DNA of 9,623 bases, taken from contig JAGPUY010000336.1 of NCBI GenBank assembly GCA_018067265.1, positions 1-9,623 on the forward strand. The letters run 5' to 3'. The number at the start of each line of letters is the position of its first letter. The first letter of the stretch is position 1. Source of the DNA: Oceanihabitans sp. (GTDB taxonomy: Bacteria > Bacteroidota > Bacteroidia > Flavobacteriales > Flavobacteriaceae). The notes under the pieces were generated by a model that ran no database searches, was not told the DNA's origin, and was given only the letters and a program-made list of their open reading frames with translations. Both the position numbers and the translations under genes were made by a program. Positions 1 to 6,413 of the stretch are shown piece by piece.

Positions 1-232
1 TCATTAAATAGTGGAATGATCCTTTACAATAAAGTTCGTTATAAGTGTTTTTTCTGGAGTAAGTTAGAGTAAAATTCAGGTTGTAATATTTATATGTAAT
101 CTTGTTAGTAAACTGTTCTCCGGTTTCTTTGCAATAATCTACTGTTTCACTAATTTGTTTAAGTAAACCGCTCATTAAAAACGCATTTATAGTACTACTA
201 TCTTTTACATTGAAAGGCAGGTTGTCATACAT
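1..232 (-). CDS. Hypothetical protein, 5' part only (runs off the left edge)
   Basis: On the minus strand an ATG at 232-230 opens a frame that stays open for 77 codons to the window edge, starting MYDNLPFNVKDSSTINAFLM and continuing through a tyrosine-rich stretch (TYKYYNLNFTLTYSR). The alternative ATG at 228-226 stops after seven codons, so 232 is the likely start. I do not recognise the family and see no membrane segment or signal peptide in the visible part. It lies 96 bp downstream of the 138-aa gene on the same strand, and a 12-bp palindrome and a -7-like box sit in that gap, so it may have its own promoter. It is probably cargo or a maintenance gene of the element. Confidence 0.5.
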   Translation of the reverse strand, partial: MYDNLPFNVKDSSTINAFLMSGLLKQISETVDYCKETGEQFTNKITYKYYNLNFTLTYSRKNTYNELYCKGSFHYLM

Positions 233-267
233 TCTAAAAAGATATTTTAGTAAAATTTGTAAATATC

Positions 268-279
268 ATTTGTACAAAT
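268..279. promoter_or_regulatory. 12-bp perfect palindrome, candidate operator
   Basis: ATTTGTACAAAT is its own reverse complement. It overlaps a minus-strand box TAGATTTG (reverse complement at 275-282) that fits the Bacteroidota -7 consensus TAnnTTTG, upstream of the partial gene starting at 232. The possible -33 TTTG (298-301) is only 15 nt away, shorter than the usual 17-23, so the promoter part is weak. A dyad over a -7 box would suit a repressor. A short AT-rich palindrome can also occur by chance. Confidence 0.3.
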
Positions 280-328
280 CTAGATTTTTGTATGTTTCAA
301 ATGAGCTATATGGTTAGTTTGATGAGTT

Positions 329-745
329 CTAAAGGTTAATCCTGTTATGATTAATATGTTTGAACACATCGCTAAAATCTCTTGTGTGGTTTTTTTGGAA
401 GTAGTTAATGAAATAGAAAACAACTAGTTCGTCGCAAGTGCTCGAAAGGTCGATTAATATTAAATCTTCATGTTTTTTACTCGCTCCTTTTAGTACATAC
501 TCCATTTCAGTACAGAGTAGTTTTGTATAACGAGGTTTTTTCCATTTAGTATTGTCGTGGATTTGTAGCCAATAATTTTGATCTGATTCTGGATCAAAAT
601 AGTGTGTTTTACAAATAATTAAATCCGTTAGGTGAGTTATGCCTATTTTTATTTCTTGAAGTTTGTATTCTTTAATAGCCTTGAGTTTTCCGTCATTTAT
701 TTCTTTATAAATATGGGTTACTGTTTGAAATATATTTGATGCCAT
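329..745 (-). CDS. Hypothetical protein of the mobile element, 138 aa
   Basis: It starts six bases after the stop of the HTH gene upstream (TAG, then TATAAC, then ATG), so the two are almost certainly co-transcribed and perhaps translationally coupled. The protein is a mix of helix and strand with a lysine-rich N-terminal half, several aromatic residues (HYFDPESDQNYWLQIH around residues 48-63) and a C-terminal part with FYFINYFQKNHTRDF. There is no signal peptide, transmembrane segment or catalytic motif that I recognise. Coupling to an excisionase-like regulator suggests a role in the element's own control or transfer, but this is only context. Function unknown. Confidence 0.7.
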   Translation of the reverse strand: MASNIFQTVTHIYKEINDGKLKAIKEYKLQEIKIGITHLTDLIICKTHYFDPESDQNYWLQIHDNTKWKKPRYTKLLCTEMEYVLKGASKKHEDLILIDLSSTCDELVVFYFINYFQKNHTRDFSDVFKHINHNRINL

Positions 746-751
746 GTTATA

Positions 752-1030
752 CTATTTATTAAGTTTAACAATTGCTTTTTCTACCTTTTCGCGTTCAAAG
801 AATACTTTACCGCCAATTTGAACGGCTTCTAAGATTCCTTTGGTTCTCCAGTTGTGAATTGTGCTTTTGTTCACACTAAGCATTTCCGCTAATTGGTTTC
901 TTGAAAGATACTTTTTAGGCTCTTTGTGTTGTAGGTGGGTTGTGACTTCTTTAAAGTGTTTGTTTAATCGTGTATCGATTAAATCGGCTAATGCATCTGG
1001 AGTGATGCCGATGAGTTGAATTTGTTTCAT
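752..1030 (-). CDS. Excisionase-like helix-turn-helix protein (HTH_17 / MerR-like fold), 92 aa
   Basis: This is a small DNA-binding protein. Residues 41 to about 86 carry the winged-helix pattern of the HTH_17/excisionase family: YLSRNQLAEMLSVNKSTIHNW (helix, turn, recognition helix with STIHNW), then RTKGILEAVQIGGKVFFEREKVEKAI, in which the GGKVFFE strand pair is the wing. The first 40 residues look helical and may mediate self-association. In Bacteroidetes such proteins are common in integrative elements, where they bind the attachment region or promoters to steer excision or to regulate operons. It is the first gene after a 294-bp gap holding direct repeats and is followed closely by the 138-aa gene. 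The ATG at 1030 is preceded by an A-rich stretch. Whether it is a true recombination directionality factor or a transcription regulator cannot be told from sequence. Confidence 0.85.
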   Translation of the reverse strand: MKQIQLIGITPDALADLIDTRLNKHFKEVTTHLQHKEPKKYLSRNQLAEMLSVNKSTIHNWRTKGILEAVQIGGKVFFEREKVEKAIVKLNK

Positions 1031-1324
1031 TTACAAATAGTGTTAAGTTAATATGTTGCTTAACTACTGTCTTTAATGTTGGTTGTTTTGTAAATCATAC
1101 ATAACAAACTGCATTAGAATATTAGATAGTAATTATCGCTTCTTATATTATTTTAACAAATGTAAATAGGTTGTATAGAGTTGTTTATAATTAATTATTA
1201 AGGTAGGAATTTGTGTTTTTATATTAATTTATATCTAATGATATGAATAAAAAAAAAGCAACTATATCTATTTATATTTAATGATATGAATCAGTCTTAA
1301 TTTTAAGGAGGTTATTAGTTGATT
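1031..1324. other. Gene-free 294-bp regulatory gap inside the element
   Basis: No credible reading frame occurs on either strand. The gap holds the pair of 22-bp direct repeats and a minus-strand TACATTTG box (reverse complement at 1157-1164) that fits the -7 consensus TAnnTTTG, but with no clear -33 TTG at the right distance. TTTACAAA/TTTGTAAA-like words recur here (near 1031, 1090 and 1157). The most likely role is promoter and operator of the HTH gene operon; a recombination accessory site or origin is possible. Confidence 0.5.
1227..1291. repeat. Two 22-bp direct repeats, 43 bp apart
   Basis: The copies are at 1227-1248 and 1270-1291 and differ at one position (TATATCTAATGATATG versus TATATTTAATGATATG in the core). 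The start-to-start distance of 43 bp is about four helical turns, so both copies face the same side of the DNA. Copy one contains a small dyad, ATATC-taat-GATAT. Iteron-like pairs of this kind serve as binding sites for a regulator, an excisionase or an initiator. The neighbouring HTH protein is the obvious candidate partner, which is inference. Confidence 0.7.
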
Positions 1325-1867
1325 TTATCTTGATGTTTTCTCGTAATAATAGCTTCTTAAGGTTTTTGAGGTATATGGAAAGTCTAATCTCTTGGATATA
1401 AAATTTATAAAATCTTCGTCTGATATGTCTAGGAATTCATTTTTCCACTCTTTTAGTGCGCTTAAACTTCGCATTAGGTGTTTATCCTTTTGATTTAGGT
1501 GCGTGAGTTGTTTTCCTGACTTATCTTTTTTATGTTTTTTTAGGTTGTCAATAAATAGTTGAGTTGATTTAATTCCTCTTTGGTTTGTTTTGTGGTATCG
1601 AGAAGATATGGTTTCGAAAGTTTTTATAAATTTTTTTAAAGGAATATCTAATGTCTTGAGGGTTTTAATGGTTTTTCTTATAATCCATTGCGCTGAGTTC
1701 TTGTTGTAAAATACTTTTTTTAGTGTCAAATATGCTTCCTTTATTTCTTTTTCTGAAAAGTTGTTTTTGATTGAAATTGGTTTTCTCTTTAGAATTTCTA
1801 ATAATGAATCATTTATTGATTTTTTAATGAATAAATCTTGTTTGTCTAGTAATTTAGTATCGTGCAT
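1325..1867 (-). CDS. Hypothetical basic protein of the mobile element, 180 aa
   Basis: I do not recognise the family. The protein is rich in lysine and predicted to be mostly helical, with no signal peptide, membrane segment or cysteine cluster. The middle (about residues 85-125) is strongly basic (YHKTNQRGIKS, KKHKKDKSGKQ) and could contact nucleic acid; the C-terminal third has LSALKEWKNEFLDISDEDF, then a tyrosine-rich end (LRSYYYEKTSR). It follows the integrase by 66 bp on the same strand and may have its own promoter in that gap. The 294-bp gap beyond its stop separates it from the HTH gene. A mobilization or replication accessory role would fit the position but nothing in the sequence proves it. 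Confidence 0.65.
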   Translation of the reverse strand: MHDTKLLDKQDLFIKKSINDSLLEILKRKPISIKNNFSEKEIKEAYLTLKKVFYNKNSAQWIIRKTIKTLKTLDIPLKKFIKTFETISSRYHKTNQRGIKSTQLFIDNLKKHKKDKSGKQLTHLNQKDKHLMRSLSALKEWKNEFLDISDEDFINFISKRLDFPYTSKTLRSYYYEKTSR

Positions 1868-1888
1868 TTTTTTTTATTGCCTGACTTA

Positions 1889-1911
1889 CAAATATATTAA
1901 TCTGTTAATAT
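1889..1911 (-). promoter_or_regulatory. Candidate -7 box and overlapping inverted repeat upstream of the 180-aa gene
   Basis: Read on the minus strand, TATATTTG (reverse complement at 1889-1896) matches the Bacteroidota -7 consensus TAnnTTTG and ends 21 nt before the ATG at 1867. No TTG stands at the usual 17-23 nt upstream, so this is half a promoter. An inverted repeat ATATTAA-TCTG-TTAATAT (1894-1911) overlaps it and could be an operator. No T-run follows on the minus strand, so it is not a terminator of the integrase gene. Confidence 0.35.
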
Positions 1912-1933
1912 TACTTATAAGGATGTTTGTTAT

Positions 1934-3379
1934 TTAGTATTGGTTTGATGCTTTTTTAATTACAGTAAGTTTAGTGCTATTCTTCGCTTTTTTTCTTTCT
2001 TCGTGAAACTGGTCTATCTGTGTTTTCGAACGTATAATGTTAGTTTCATCTTCATTATTTATATATGCTCTTAGTTGGTTTTCTGTAGAGTGACCTGTGA
2101 TTGCTCTAATCAGTGAAGTGTCAATTTTGCCATAGTAGTTTGTAGCAAATGAACGTCTAAAAGTTCTTGAGGTTATAAGTTTATGCTTTTCGTGCTTTTC
2201 AACTACATTACGAATTTCCTTTTTACCGTCTATCTTCAAAACTTTTGCTTTACTACCTTTTATAGTTTCGTTAATTTTTGAAATTTCACATACTTTTTTT
2301 ATATCACGATTTAGTTTTACTCCATTTGCAGGATAGTCTGTTTTAGGTAGTCCGTACTTGTCTATTAAGTATAATATTCTTTCTGTAATTGTTATTTGTA
2401 CAATGGCATCCGTTTTTTCTGTTCTAAATTTCCAGTAATTTACACCATTTACATTTTTAATATTTTTGTCGATTAGTTTGTTCATGTCTGAATAGCGAAG
2501 TCCTGTTTCACATCCTATTAAAATTGATTTTTTTGCATCTAGTAATCTTTCATTATTAATAATGGTTTTGTCGATTAAATCAATTTCATCATAATTCAAG
2601 GTGATAACTATTTTATCTTTTTTCTCGATCTTATAAAAGTTAAACGAGGTTAAGGTCTTGCTTATTTTAATAATGTTTTCTTCGTCGTTTTGATAAGAAT
2701 ATATTACCGATGCTTTAATTCTTTTTAATTGTGAATTAATATAAGATTTGGAATATTTCATGTCTAAGAATGCCCAGTTTTTAAATAAATCGGCAAAGTT
2801 TTGACCTACATCTTGTGTTTTTATTTCTTGGTTTTGGCGGTCTTGATATTTTAATATTAAATTATGTGTTACTTCGTACTTCTTTAATTCATTCGGATTG
2901 GTTTTATATTTAATGAACATTTTTTTTATAGCAGTCGTTAATAGATTAGAATTTATAATATGTTCTTTTGTTCTATTGTCTAACTCTAATTTGTTCGACT
3001 CTGCATCTAAGACAGTTTTGATCTTTTCTTTTGTGTCTAAGATGGTTGTGTTTTCTAAAACGGCATTTCTTAACCAATCAATAGTGATTGGCACGCCATT
3101 GTTATTGTCTGTAACGAAACTGCTTAATATGTTAGTCTCTAATTGTTGAAGTTCGTCTTTATGTGTCTTTATTTCCGCAAGTCCGTTATTAGGTAGGTCT
3201 TTGAGTTGTAAATGTACTATTCTGGTTTTTTTGTTCTTCGTGGTGCGTGTAAACCAATATTCTTTTTTGGATTGGATAGGGGTTGAAACTCTGAAGTCTA
3301 TCTCTTTACTGTGTGTTAATCTAATTGATAATTTTCCAGTTTCTTTCGTTCCTCTATATAGGAAGTTGATTTTTGCCAT
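1934..3379 (-). CDS. Tyrosine recombinase, phage-type site-specific integrase, 481 aa
   Basis: It is likely to catalyse integration and excision of this element by cutting and rejoining DNA through a phosphotyrosine intermediate. Length and layout fit Bacteroidetes integrases with an N-terminal arm-binding domain (about 1-110), a SAM-like core-binding domain (about 135-230) and a C-terminal catalytic domain (about 255-450). Visible catalytic residues are Arg295 in ETGLRYSD, Lys322 in the hairpin RTEKTDA, Arg408 in SRTFRRSFATN, His430 in ITGHSTE and nucleophile Tyr439 in LRAYI. Box II, normally His-x-x-Arg, reads Arg405-Thr-Phe-Arg408. The gene starts about 160 bp from the tRNA-derived attachment site and reads away from it. 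The ATG at 3379 is preceded by a possible promoter overlapped by direct repeats. The frame is intact, so the enzyme may be active. Confidence 0.95.
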   Translation of the reverse strand: MAKINFLYRGTKETGKLSIRLTHSKEIDFRVSTPIQSKKEYWFTRTTKNKKTRIVHLQLKDLPNNGLAEIKTHKDELQQLETNILSSFVTDNNNGVPITIDWLRNAVLENTTILDTKEKIKTVLDAESNKLELDNRTKEHIINSNLLTTAIKKMFIKYKTNPNELKKYEVTHNLILKYQDRQNQEIKTQDVGQNFADLFKNWAFLDMKYSKSYINSQLKRIKASVIYSYQNDEENIIKISKTLTSFNFYKIEKKDKIVITLNYDEIDLIDKTIINNERLLDAKKSILIGCETGLRYSDMNKLIDKNIKNVNGVNYWKFRTEKTDAIVQITITERILYLIDKYGLPKTDYPANGVKLNRDIKKVCEISKINETIKGSKAKVLKIDGKKEIRNVVEKHEKHKLITSRTFRRSFATNYYGKIDTSLIRAITGHSTENQLRAYINNEDETNIIRSKTQIDQFHEERKKAKNSTKLTVIKKASNQY

Positions 3380-3401
3380 GGTGTAATTTATTTGAACAAA
3401 A

Positions 3402-3435
3402 CGAATCTACAAAATTGGTACAACTTTTGGTACAA
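3402..3435 (-). promoter_or_regulatory. Candidate integrase promoter
   Basis: Read on the minus strand there is TTG (3435-3433), a 23-nt spacer, then TAGATTCG (3409-3402), one mismatch from the Bacteroidota -7 consensus TAnnTTTG. The box ends 22 nt before the ATG at 3379, giving a short leader. The two TTGTACCAA repeats overlap the -33 side and spacer, suggesting control of integrase expression. The spacer is at the long end of the usual range. Confidence 0.35.
3415..3435. repeat. Tandem TTGGTACAA direct repeats between integrase and attachment site
   Basis: TTGGTACAA occurs at 3415-3423 and again at 3427-3435, with a 12-bp period. Each has a GTAC core and is almost palindromic. They lie between the integrase start and the tRNA fragment, where arm-type integrase sites or an integrase operator are usually found. 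The role is inferred from position. Confidence 0.5.
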
Positions 3436-3543
3436 TTATGGTGAGTTAATTTAAACTATTTTAGATGTATTTAGAATGTTTTCTTTGTAAGTCTTTATTT
3501 ATAGTGATTAATGAGGTTTAAGGTATTTTGCTTTAATCGTATA

Positions 3544-3563
3544 TTCGAATCCTCTCGAGGTCA
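3544..3563 (+). other. tRNA 3'-end fragment: attachment site of the mobile element
   Basis: The segment reads TTCGAAT (a standard T-loop), CCTCT (3' strand of the T-stem), CGAGGTC (3' strand of the acceptor stem) and A (discriminator), followed by CT rather than an encoded CCA. A complete tRNA would need AGAGG just before the loop and GACCTCG about 75 bp upstream; neither is there (CGTATA precedes the loop). It is therefore a displaced 3' end, as left when an element integrates into a tRNA gene. The deduced acceptor 5' strand GACCTCG could fit an arginine tRNA, but the identity is not secure without the anticodon. The crossover core may extend beyond these bases. Confidence 0.75.
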
Positions 3564-3571
3564 CTATACTT

Positions 3572-3630
3572 AAAAAAGCTATATATGTAAATTCAATTAA
3601 GTTTGAATTTACATATATAGCTTTTTTTTT
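3572..3630 (+). terminator. Strong intrinsic terminator, perfect 25-bp stem, probably of the tRNA gene
   Basis: The arms at 3572-3596 and 3603-3627 are exact reverse complements, with a 6-nt loop (TTAAGT) and a run of nine T at 3622-3630. The left arm begins with six A, so the hairpin could also terminate leftward transcription. It starts nine bases after the tRNA discriminator base, which fits the original tRNA terminator. It now insulates the eCIS operon from the element. Confidence 0.9.
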
Positions 3631-3688
3631 GCGTATTATCGTAAGAATACGAGTTCTCTTTAATTCAATTTACTTTAACTTATTCTTA

Positions 3689-3718
3689 TTGTAACTCCCT
3701 TATCTTCAAATAATTTCG
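3689..3718 (+). promoter_or_regulatory. Candidate promoter of the injection-system operon
   Basis: TTG at 3689-3691, a 19-nt spacer and TAATTTCG at 3711-3718 match the Bacteroidota layout TTG-N17-23-TAnnTTTG with one mismatch in the -7 box. It lies downstream of the strong terminator and would give a leader of about 230 nt. No better match was seen before the first gene. Confidence 0.3.
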
Positions 3719-3743
3719 TACATTTAAGTTCTCCCACAGGCTT

Positions 3744-3757
3744 CAGAATTCATTCTG
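3744..3757. promoter_or_regulatory. 14-bp dyad, candidate operator of the injection-system operon
   Basis: CAGAAT and ATTCTG flank a 2-bp centre, giving six perfectly paired positions on each side. It lies about 26 bp after the candidate -7 box, where a repressor could block a transcript, and is directly followed by TTGACA (3758-3763). The regulator is unknown. Confidence 0.3.
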
Positions 3758-3955
3758 TTGACACTGAATAAAACTGCGAATAGCAAGATGGTATATGTAT
3801 ACTGTCTTAGATTTTTATTGCTATTATTTAGTGAAAATGGAAAAGCCAATAGTTACAAGGAATTACTAGGCTAATCATAATTATTATAGACTCCGTTTTT
3901 CGAATATAATCAATAGAGATTATTCTATTAACTAGAAAAATATAATAATAATTTC

Positions 3956-4774
3956 ATGAGCATTACTTCCTATAAAAAAATATTCAGCATTAAAATAACG
4001 CACGATTATTTTGATTCTTCATTTGCCGAAAGTGTTAATTTGACTGTAGGAAAAGAAACACAACGATTAGTGAGTCTATATAATATTAAACTACGTATAG
4101 TTGGATATTCATGTAGCCTGTTTATAAATTCGGAAACCTCTACCGAAGATTTTTTAAACTATTTAGAAAGTGTAACGTCTACTAATTATTTCGACTTTAA
4201 TATTCATATAGTTGATTCCAGTTTTTATAACTACACGAATATTTCTTTTAATTCTAACCCGTCTTATTTATATGAAAGTAATGCTTCCGGAAATAGTTTA
4301 GATACGAATACCACGCTTTTAAACCCTAAAGTTGATACCGTAAGTCTGAATAATGAATTTGCGATCATAAAAATCTATTTTCAAGATATTATGGAAGCTC
4401 CTTCCGAAGGGCAAGACTTTTTAATTGCTTTTAGATCTAGAGCTACTCTTTGGCAATATTATATCATTAATCGTACTGCAATTAATTTATCCAGCCCTTC
4501 TATTCAAGGGAATAGCGATGTGTCTTTTAGTGGGCCAAAACAAGTTACATTACAAAACGGACAACAAGCAATAGTATTTACCTCGAATCAACCTTTAAAG
4601 TTAAGCCAAACACCAAAGTATACATTCGATTTGATGGATGTACGAGTGGAAAACAATCAAGTAATATCTAAAAAGATTTTCTCTGGGTTACCTCACCCAA
4701 ACGCTGGGCAGCTTGAAATTAGTACAGAAAACGGAAATCCAGTCTTTTCATCCCCAATGTATATATATGTATAA
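3956..4774 (+). CDS. Uncharacterised lead protein of the contractile injection operon, 272 aa
   Basis: There is no family name that I can assign with certainty. The N-terminal part (8-57) has KIFSIKITHDYF, then ETQRLVSLYNIKLRIVGYSCSLFIN, alternating strands with one helix-like stretch. The middle (85-125) is rich in Asn, Ser, Thr and Tyr and looks like a flexible linker. The second half (135-272) is beta-rich, with FRSRATLWQYYIINR at 159-173 and an end of SSPMYIYV. No signal peptide or membrane helix is seen, so it should be cytoplasmic like the particle before release. It is 26 bp upstream of the sheath gene in the same orientation. Its position suggests a structural or assembly part (cap, adaptor, anchor or chaperone); this is inference. 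It is not a DUF4255/Pvc16-like cap by any motif I can see. Confidence 0.8.
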   Translation: MSITSYKKIFSIKITHDYFDSSFAESVNLTVGKETQRLVSLYNIKLRIVGYSCSLFINSETSTEDFLNYLESVTSTNYFDFNIHIVDSSFYNYTNISFNSNPSYLYESNASGNSLDTNTTLLNPKVDTVSLNNEFAIIKIYFQDIMEAPSEGQDFLIAFRSRATLWQYYIINRTAINLSSPSIQGNSDVSFSGPKQVTLQNGQQAIVFTSNQPLKLSQTPKYTFDLMDVRVENNQVISKKIFSGLPHPNAGQLEISTENGNPVFSSPMYIYV

Positions 4775-4800
4775 GTGTAAAACTAATAAAATACAATAGC

Positions 4801-6378
4801 ATGACAGCAAAATTGAAAACACCAGGAGTTTATATAAAAGAATTAAATGCTTTTCCAAATGGAGTAACTCAGGTAGAAACAGCTGTACCTGCATTTGTTG
4901 GTTATACGCCTCAAGCTTCATTAGATGGGGAATCCTATTTTAATGTACCTACAAAAATCACATCTTTCGCAGCGTTTCAAGCCCTATTTTGTTATCCAGA
5001 GACTCCAGCTCCAGCAACTCCAAAAAAGCAATATTATCCAGAATATTATCTGATAAAACAGCAACAAGAACCAGATAAAGGGAATTACATGAAAATTGCT
5101 GGTAATTTCTATGCTATACTACCAGATCCAAATACTATTTATTATATGTATAATAGTATTCGAATATTTTATGAAAACGGAGGTGGTGCTGCTTATATTG
5201 TATCTGTTGGTACATATGGGGCTCCTTCTAAAAAAACAATGCGCCTTGGGGACCAAATGGTTAATCTTAATGTGCGCCTAAACGACTTACAAAATGGTGT
5301 TGCTTTATTAAAAAAGGAAACCGAACCAACCATGTATATTTGTCCGGATGCAACGTTACTTTCCGTTGCAAATAATGGTGCGCTTATGCAAACGATGCTA
5401 CTTCAAAATTCGGAAATGCAAACAGCGATTAGCATTTTTGATGTTATTGGAGGTCGTAATCCAGATCCATTATTTTACACGGACAATATTGAGAATTTTA
5501 GAAATAATACAGGCGTTCAAGGTTTGAGTTATGGTTGTGCATATTATCCTTTTATTGGAACTACCATTATGCAACAATCGGATATGGATTTTACTAATTT
5601 ATTTGGTGGTGATATAAAAGCCTTAGAAAGTATATTACTTGCAGCATCCGATGCTAATGAAAAAACTTCTGAAATTCTAAAAATTATTCAGAATCCTAAG
5701 GATAGTGATTGGACTACAGCACAACTAAATACGGCATTGTTACATGCAAGTACTACCTATTCCTTAATCATTAGTCAGGTATTAGAAGAAGCTAATATGC
5801 TTCCTCCAAGTGGTGCGATGGCAGGAGTTATTACGAGAACAGATAATCAAGAAGGCGTGTGGAAAGCACCAGCTAATACTTCAATAGTTAGCGTTGTTTC
5901 CTTGCCTATTAAACTTTCAAGCGAACAGCAACAAGGTTTAAATGTAGACGATGTTTCGGGTAAATCTATTAATGCTATTCGTGTTTTTAACGGAATAGGA
6001 ATTTTAATTTGGGGAGCACGAACATTAGATGGTAATAGTGATGAATGGCGATATATAGCGGTTCGTAGAACACTTATATTTTTAGAGCAGTCTTGTAAAT
6101 TGGCAACAAAAGGCTATGTTTTTGAGGCTAACAATACAAATACTTGGAAAGCAGTAAAAGGTATGATGAATAATTTTTTAGCTTCCATGTGGAGACAAGG
6201 AGGACTTATAGGCAGTAGAGTAGAAGAGGCCTTTTTTGTAAAATGTGGCTTAAATGAAACCATGACCAGTCAAGAGATAGTAGATGGTATTATAATTGTA
6301 CAAGTGGGAGTTGCTTTGCTTCATCCTGCAGAGTTTATTGTTTTTTCATTTGAACAAGAAATGAAAATAGCCAATTAA
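4801..6378 (+). CDS. Contractile sheath protein of an eCIS (phage tail sheath family), 525 aa
   Basis: It forms the outer tube that shortens on firing and drives the inner tube through the target envelope. The N-terminus has the family signature TPGVYIKEL (7-15) followed by VETAVPAFVGYTP (25-37). The C-terminal domain, which carries the handshake strands linking neighbouring subunits, spans about 410-525 with RRTLIFLEQSCK, NNFLASMWRQGGLIG, FFVKCGLNETMTSQEIVDGI and HPAEFIVFSFEQE, as in PVC/Afp sheaths. Length fits a larger eCIS sheath with a variable outer domain in the middle (about 100-340). Only one sheath gene is visible here, while PVC and Afp have three; further paralogues could lie outside. 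The tube gene follows after 35 bp. Confidence 0.95.
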   Translation: MTAKLKTPGVYIKELNAFPNGVTQVETAVPAFVGYTPQASLDGESYFNVPTKITSFAAFQALFCYPETPAPATPKKQYYPEYYLIKQQQEPDKGNYMKIAGNFYAILPDPNTIYYMYNSIRIFYENGGGAAYIVSVGTYGAPSKKTMRLGDQMVNLNVRLNDLQNGVALLKKETEPTMYICPDATLLSVANNGALMQTMLLQNSEMQTAISIFDVIGGRNPDPLFYTDNIENFRNNTGVQGLSYGCAYYPFIGTTIMQQSDMDFTNLFGGDIKALESILLAASDANEKTSEILKIIQNPKDSDWTTAQLNTALLHASTTYSLIISQVLEEANMLPPSGAMAGVITRTDNQEGVWKAPANTSIVSVVSLPIKLSSEQQQGLNVDDVSGKSINAIRVFNGIGILIWGARTLDGNSDEWRYIAVRRTLIFLEQSCKLATKGYVFEANNTNTWKAVKGMMNNFLASMWRQGGLIGSRVEEAFFVKCGLNETMTSQEIVDGIIIVQVGVALLHPAEFIVFSFEQEMKIAN

Positions 6379-6413
6379 AATTTTTAATAACTAACATAAA
6401 AACAGCAAATAGT

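Larger units (their letters stand above)
1..3565. mobile_element. Right-hand end of an integrated element (integrative island, partial)
   Basis: All genes here are on the minus strand: a phage-type tyrosine recombinase, an excisionase-like HTH protein and several small unknown proteins. The segment ends at a tRNA 3' fragment next to the recombinase start. This layout (integrase beside a tRNA-derived attachment site) is the known pattern of site-specific integrative elements. No relaxase, conjugation or phage structural gene is visible, so it could be an integrative conjugative element, a mobilizable island, a satellite or a prophage remnant. The left end is outside the window. The right border is inferred from the tRNA fragment and was not mapped by comparison. 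Confidence 0.65.
3631..3955 (+). other. Gene-free leader upstream of the injection-system operon
   Basis: This is 325 bp between the terminator and the first eCIS gene. The only frame opening with ATG that I noticed is 28 codons long (3788-3874) and is not convincing. It holds a candidate promoter, a 14-bp dyad CAGAAT-TC-ATTCTG (3744-3757) and a second dyad GTATA-TG-TATAC (3791-3802). The last 60 bp are very AT-rich up to the ATG at 3956. A long 5' untranslated region with regulatory sites is the simplest reading. Confidence 0.5.

Noticed and set aside
1305..1311. AAGGAGG, a strong Shine-Dalgarno-like word on the plus strand
   Set aside because: The next ATG is 21 nt downstream and opens only 22 codons, antisense to the 180-aa gene; the genes here do not rely on such sites.
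2898..3386. Two plus-strand open frames of 83 and 61 codons inside the integrase gene
   Set aside because: They lie antisense to an intact, well-supported recombinase and show no family features; they are frame shadows.
3788..3874. 28-codon frame beginning MVYVYCLRFLLLLF in the leader
   Set aside because: It is too short, has no visible start signal, and its hydrophobic start is expected by chance in T-rich DNA. A leader peptide is possible but unsupported.
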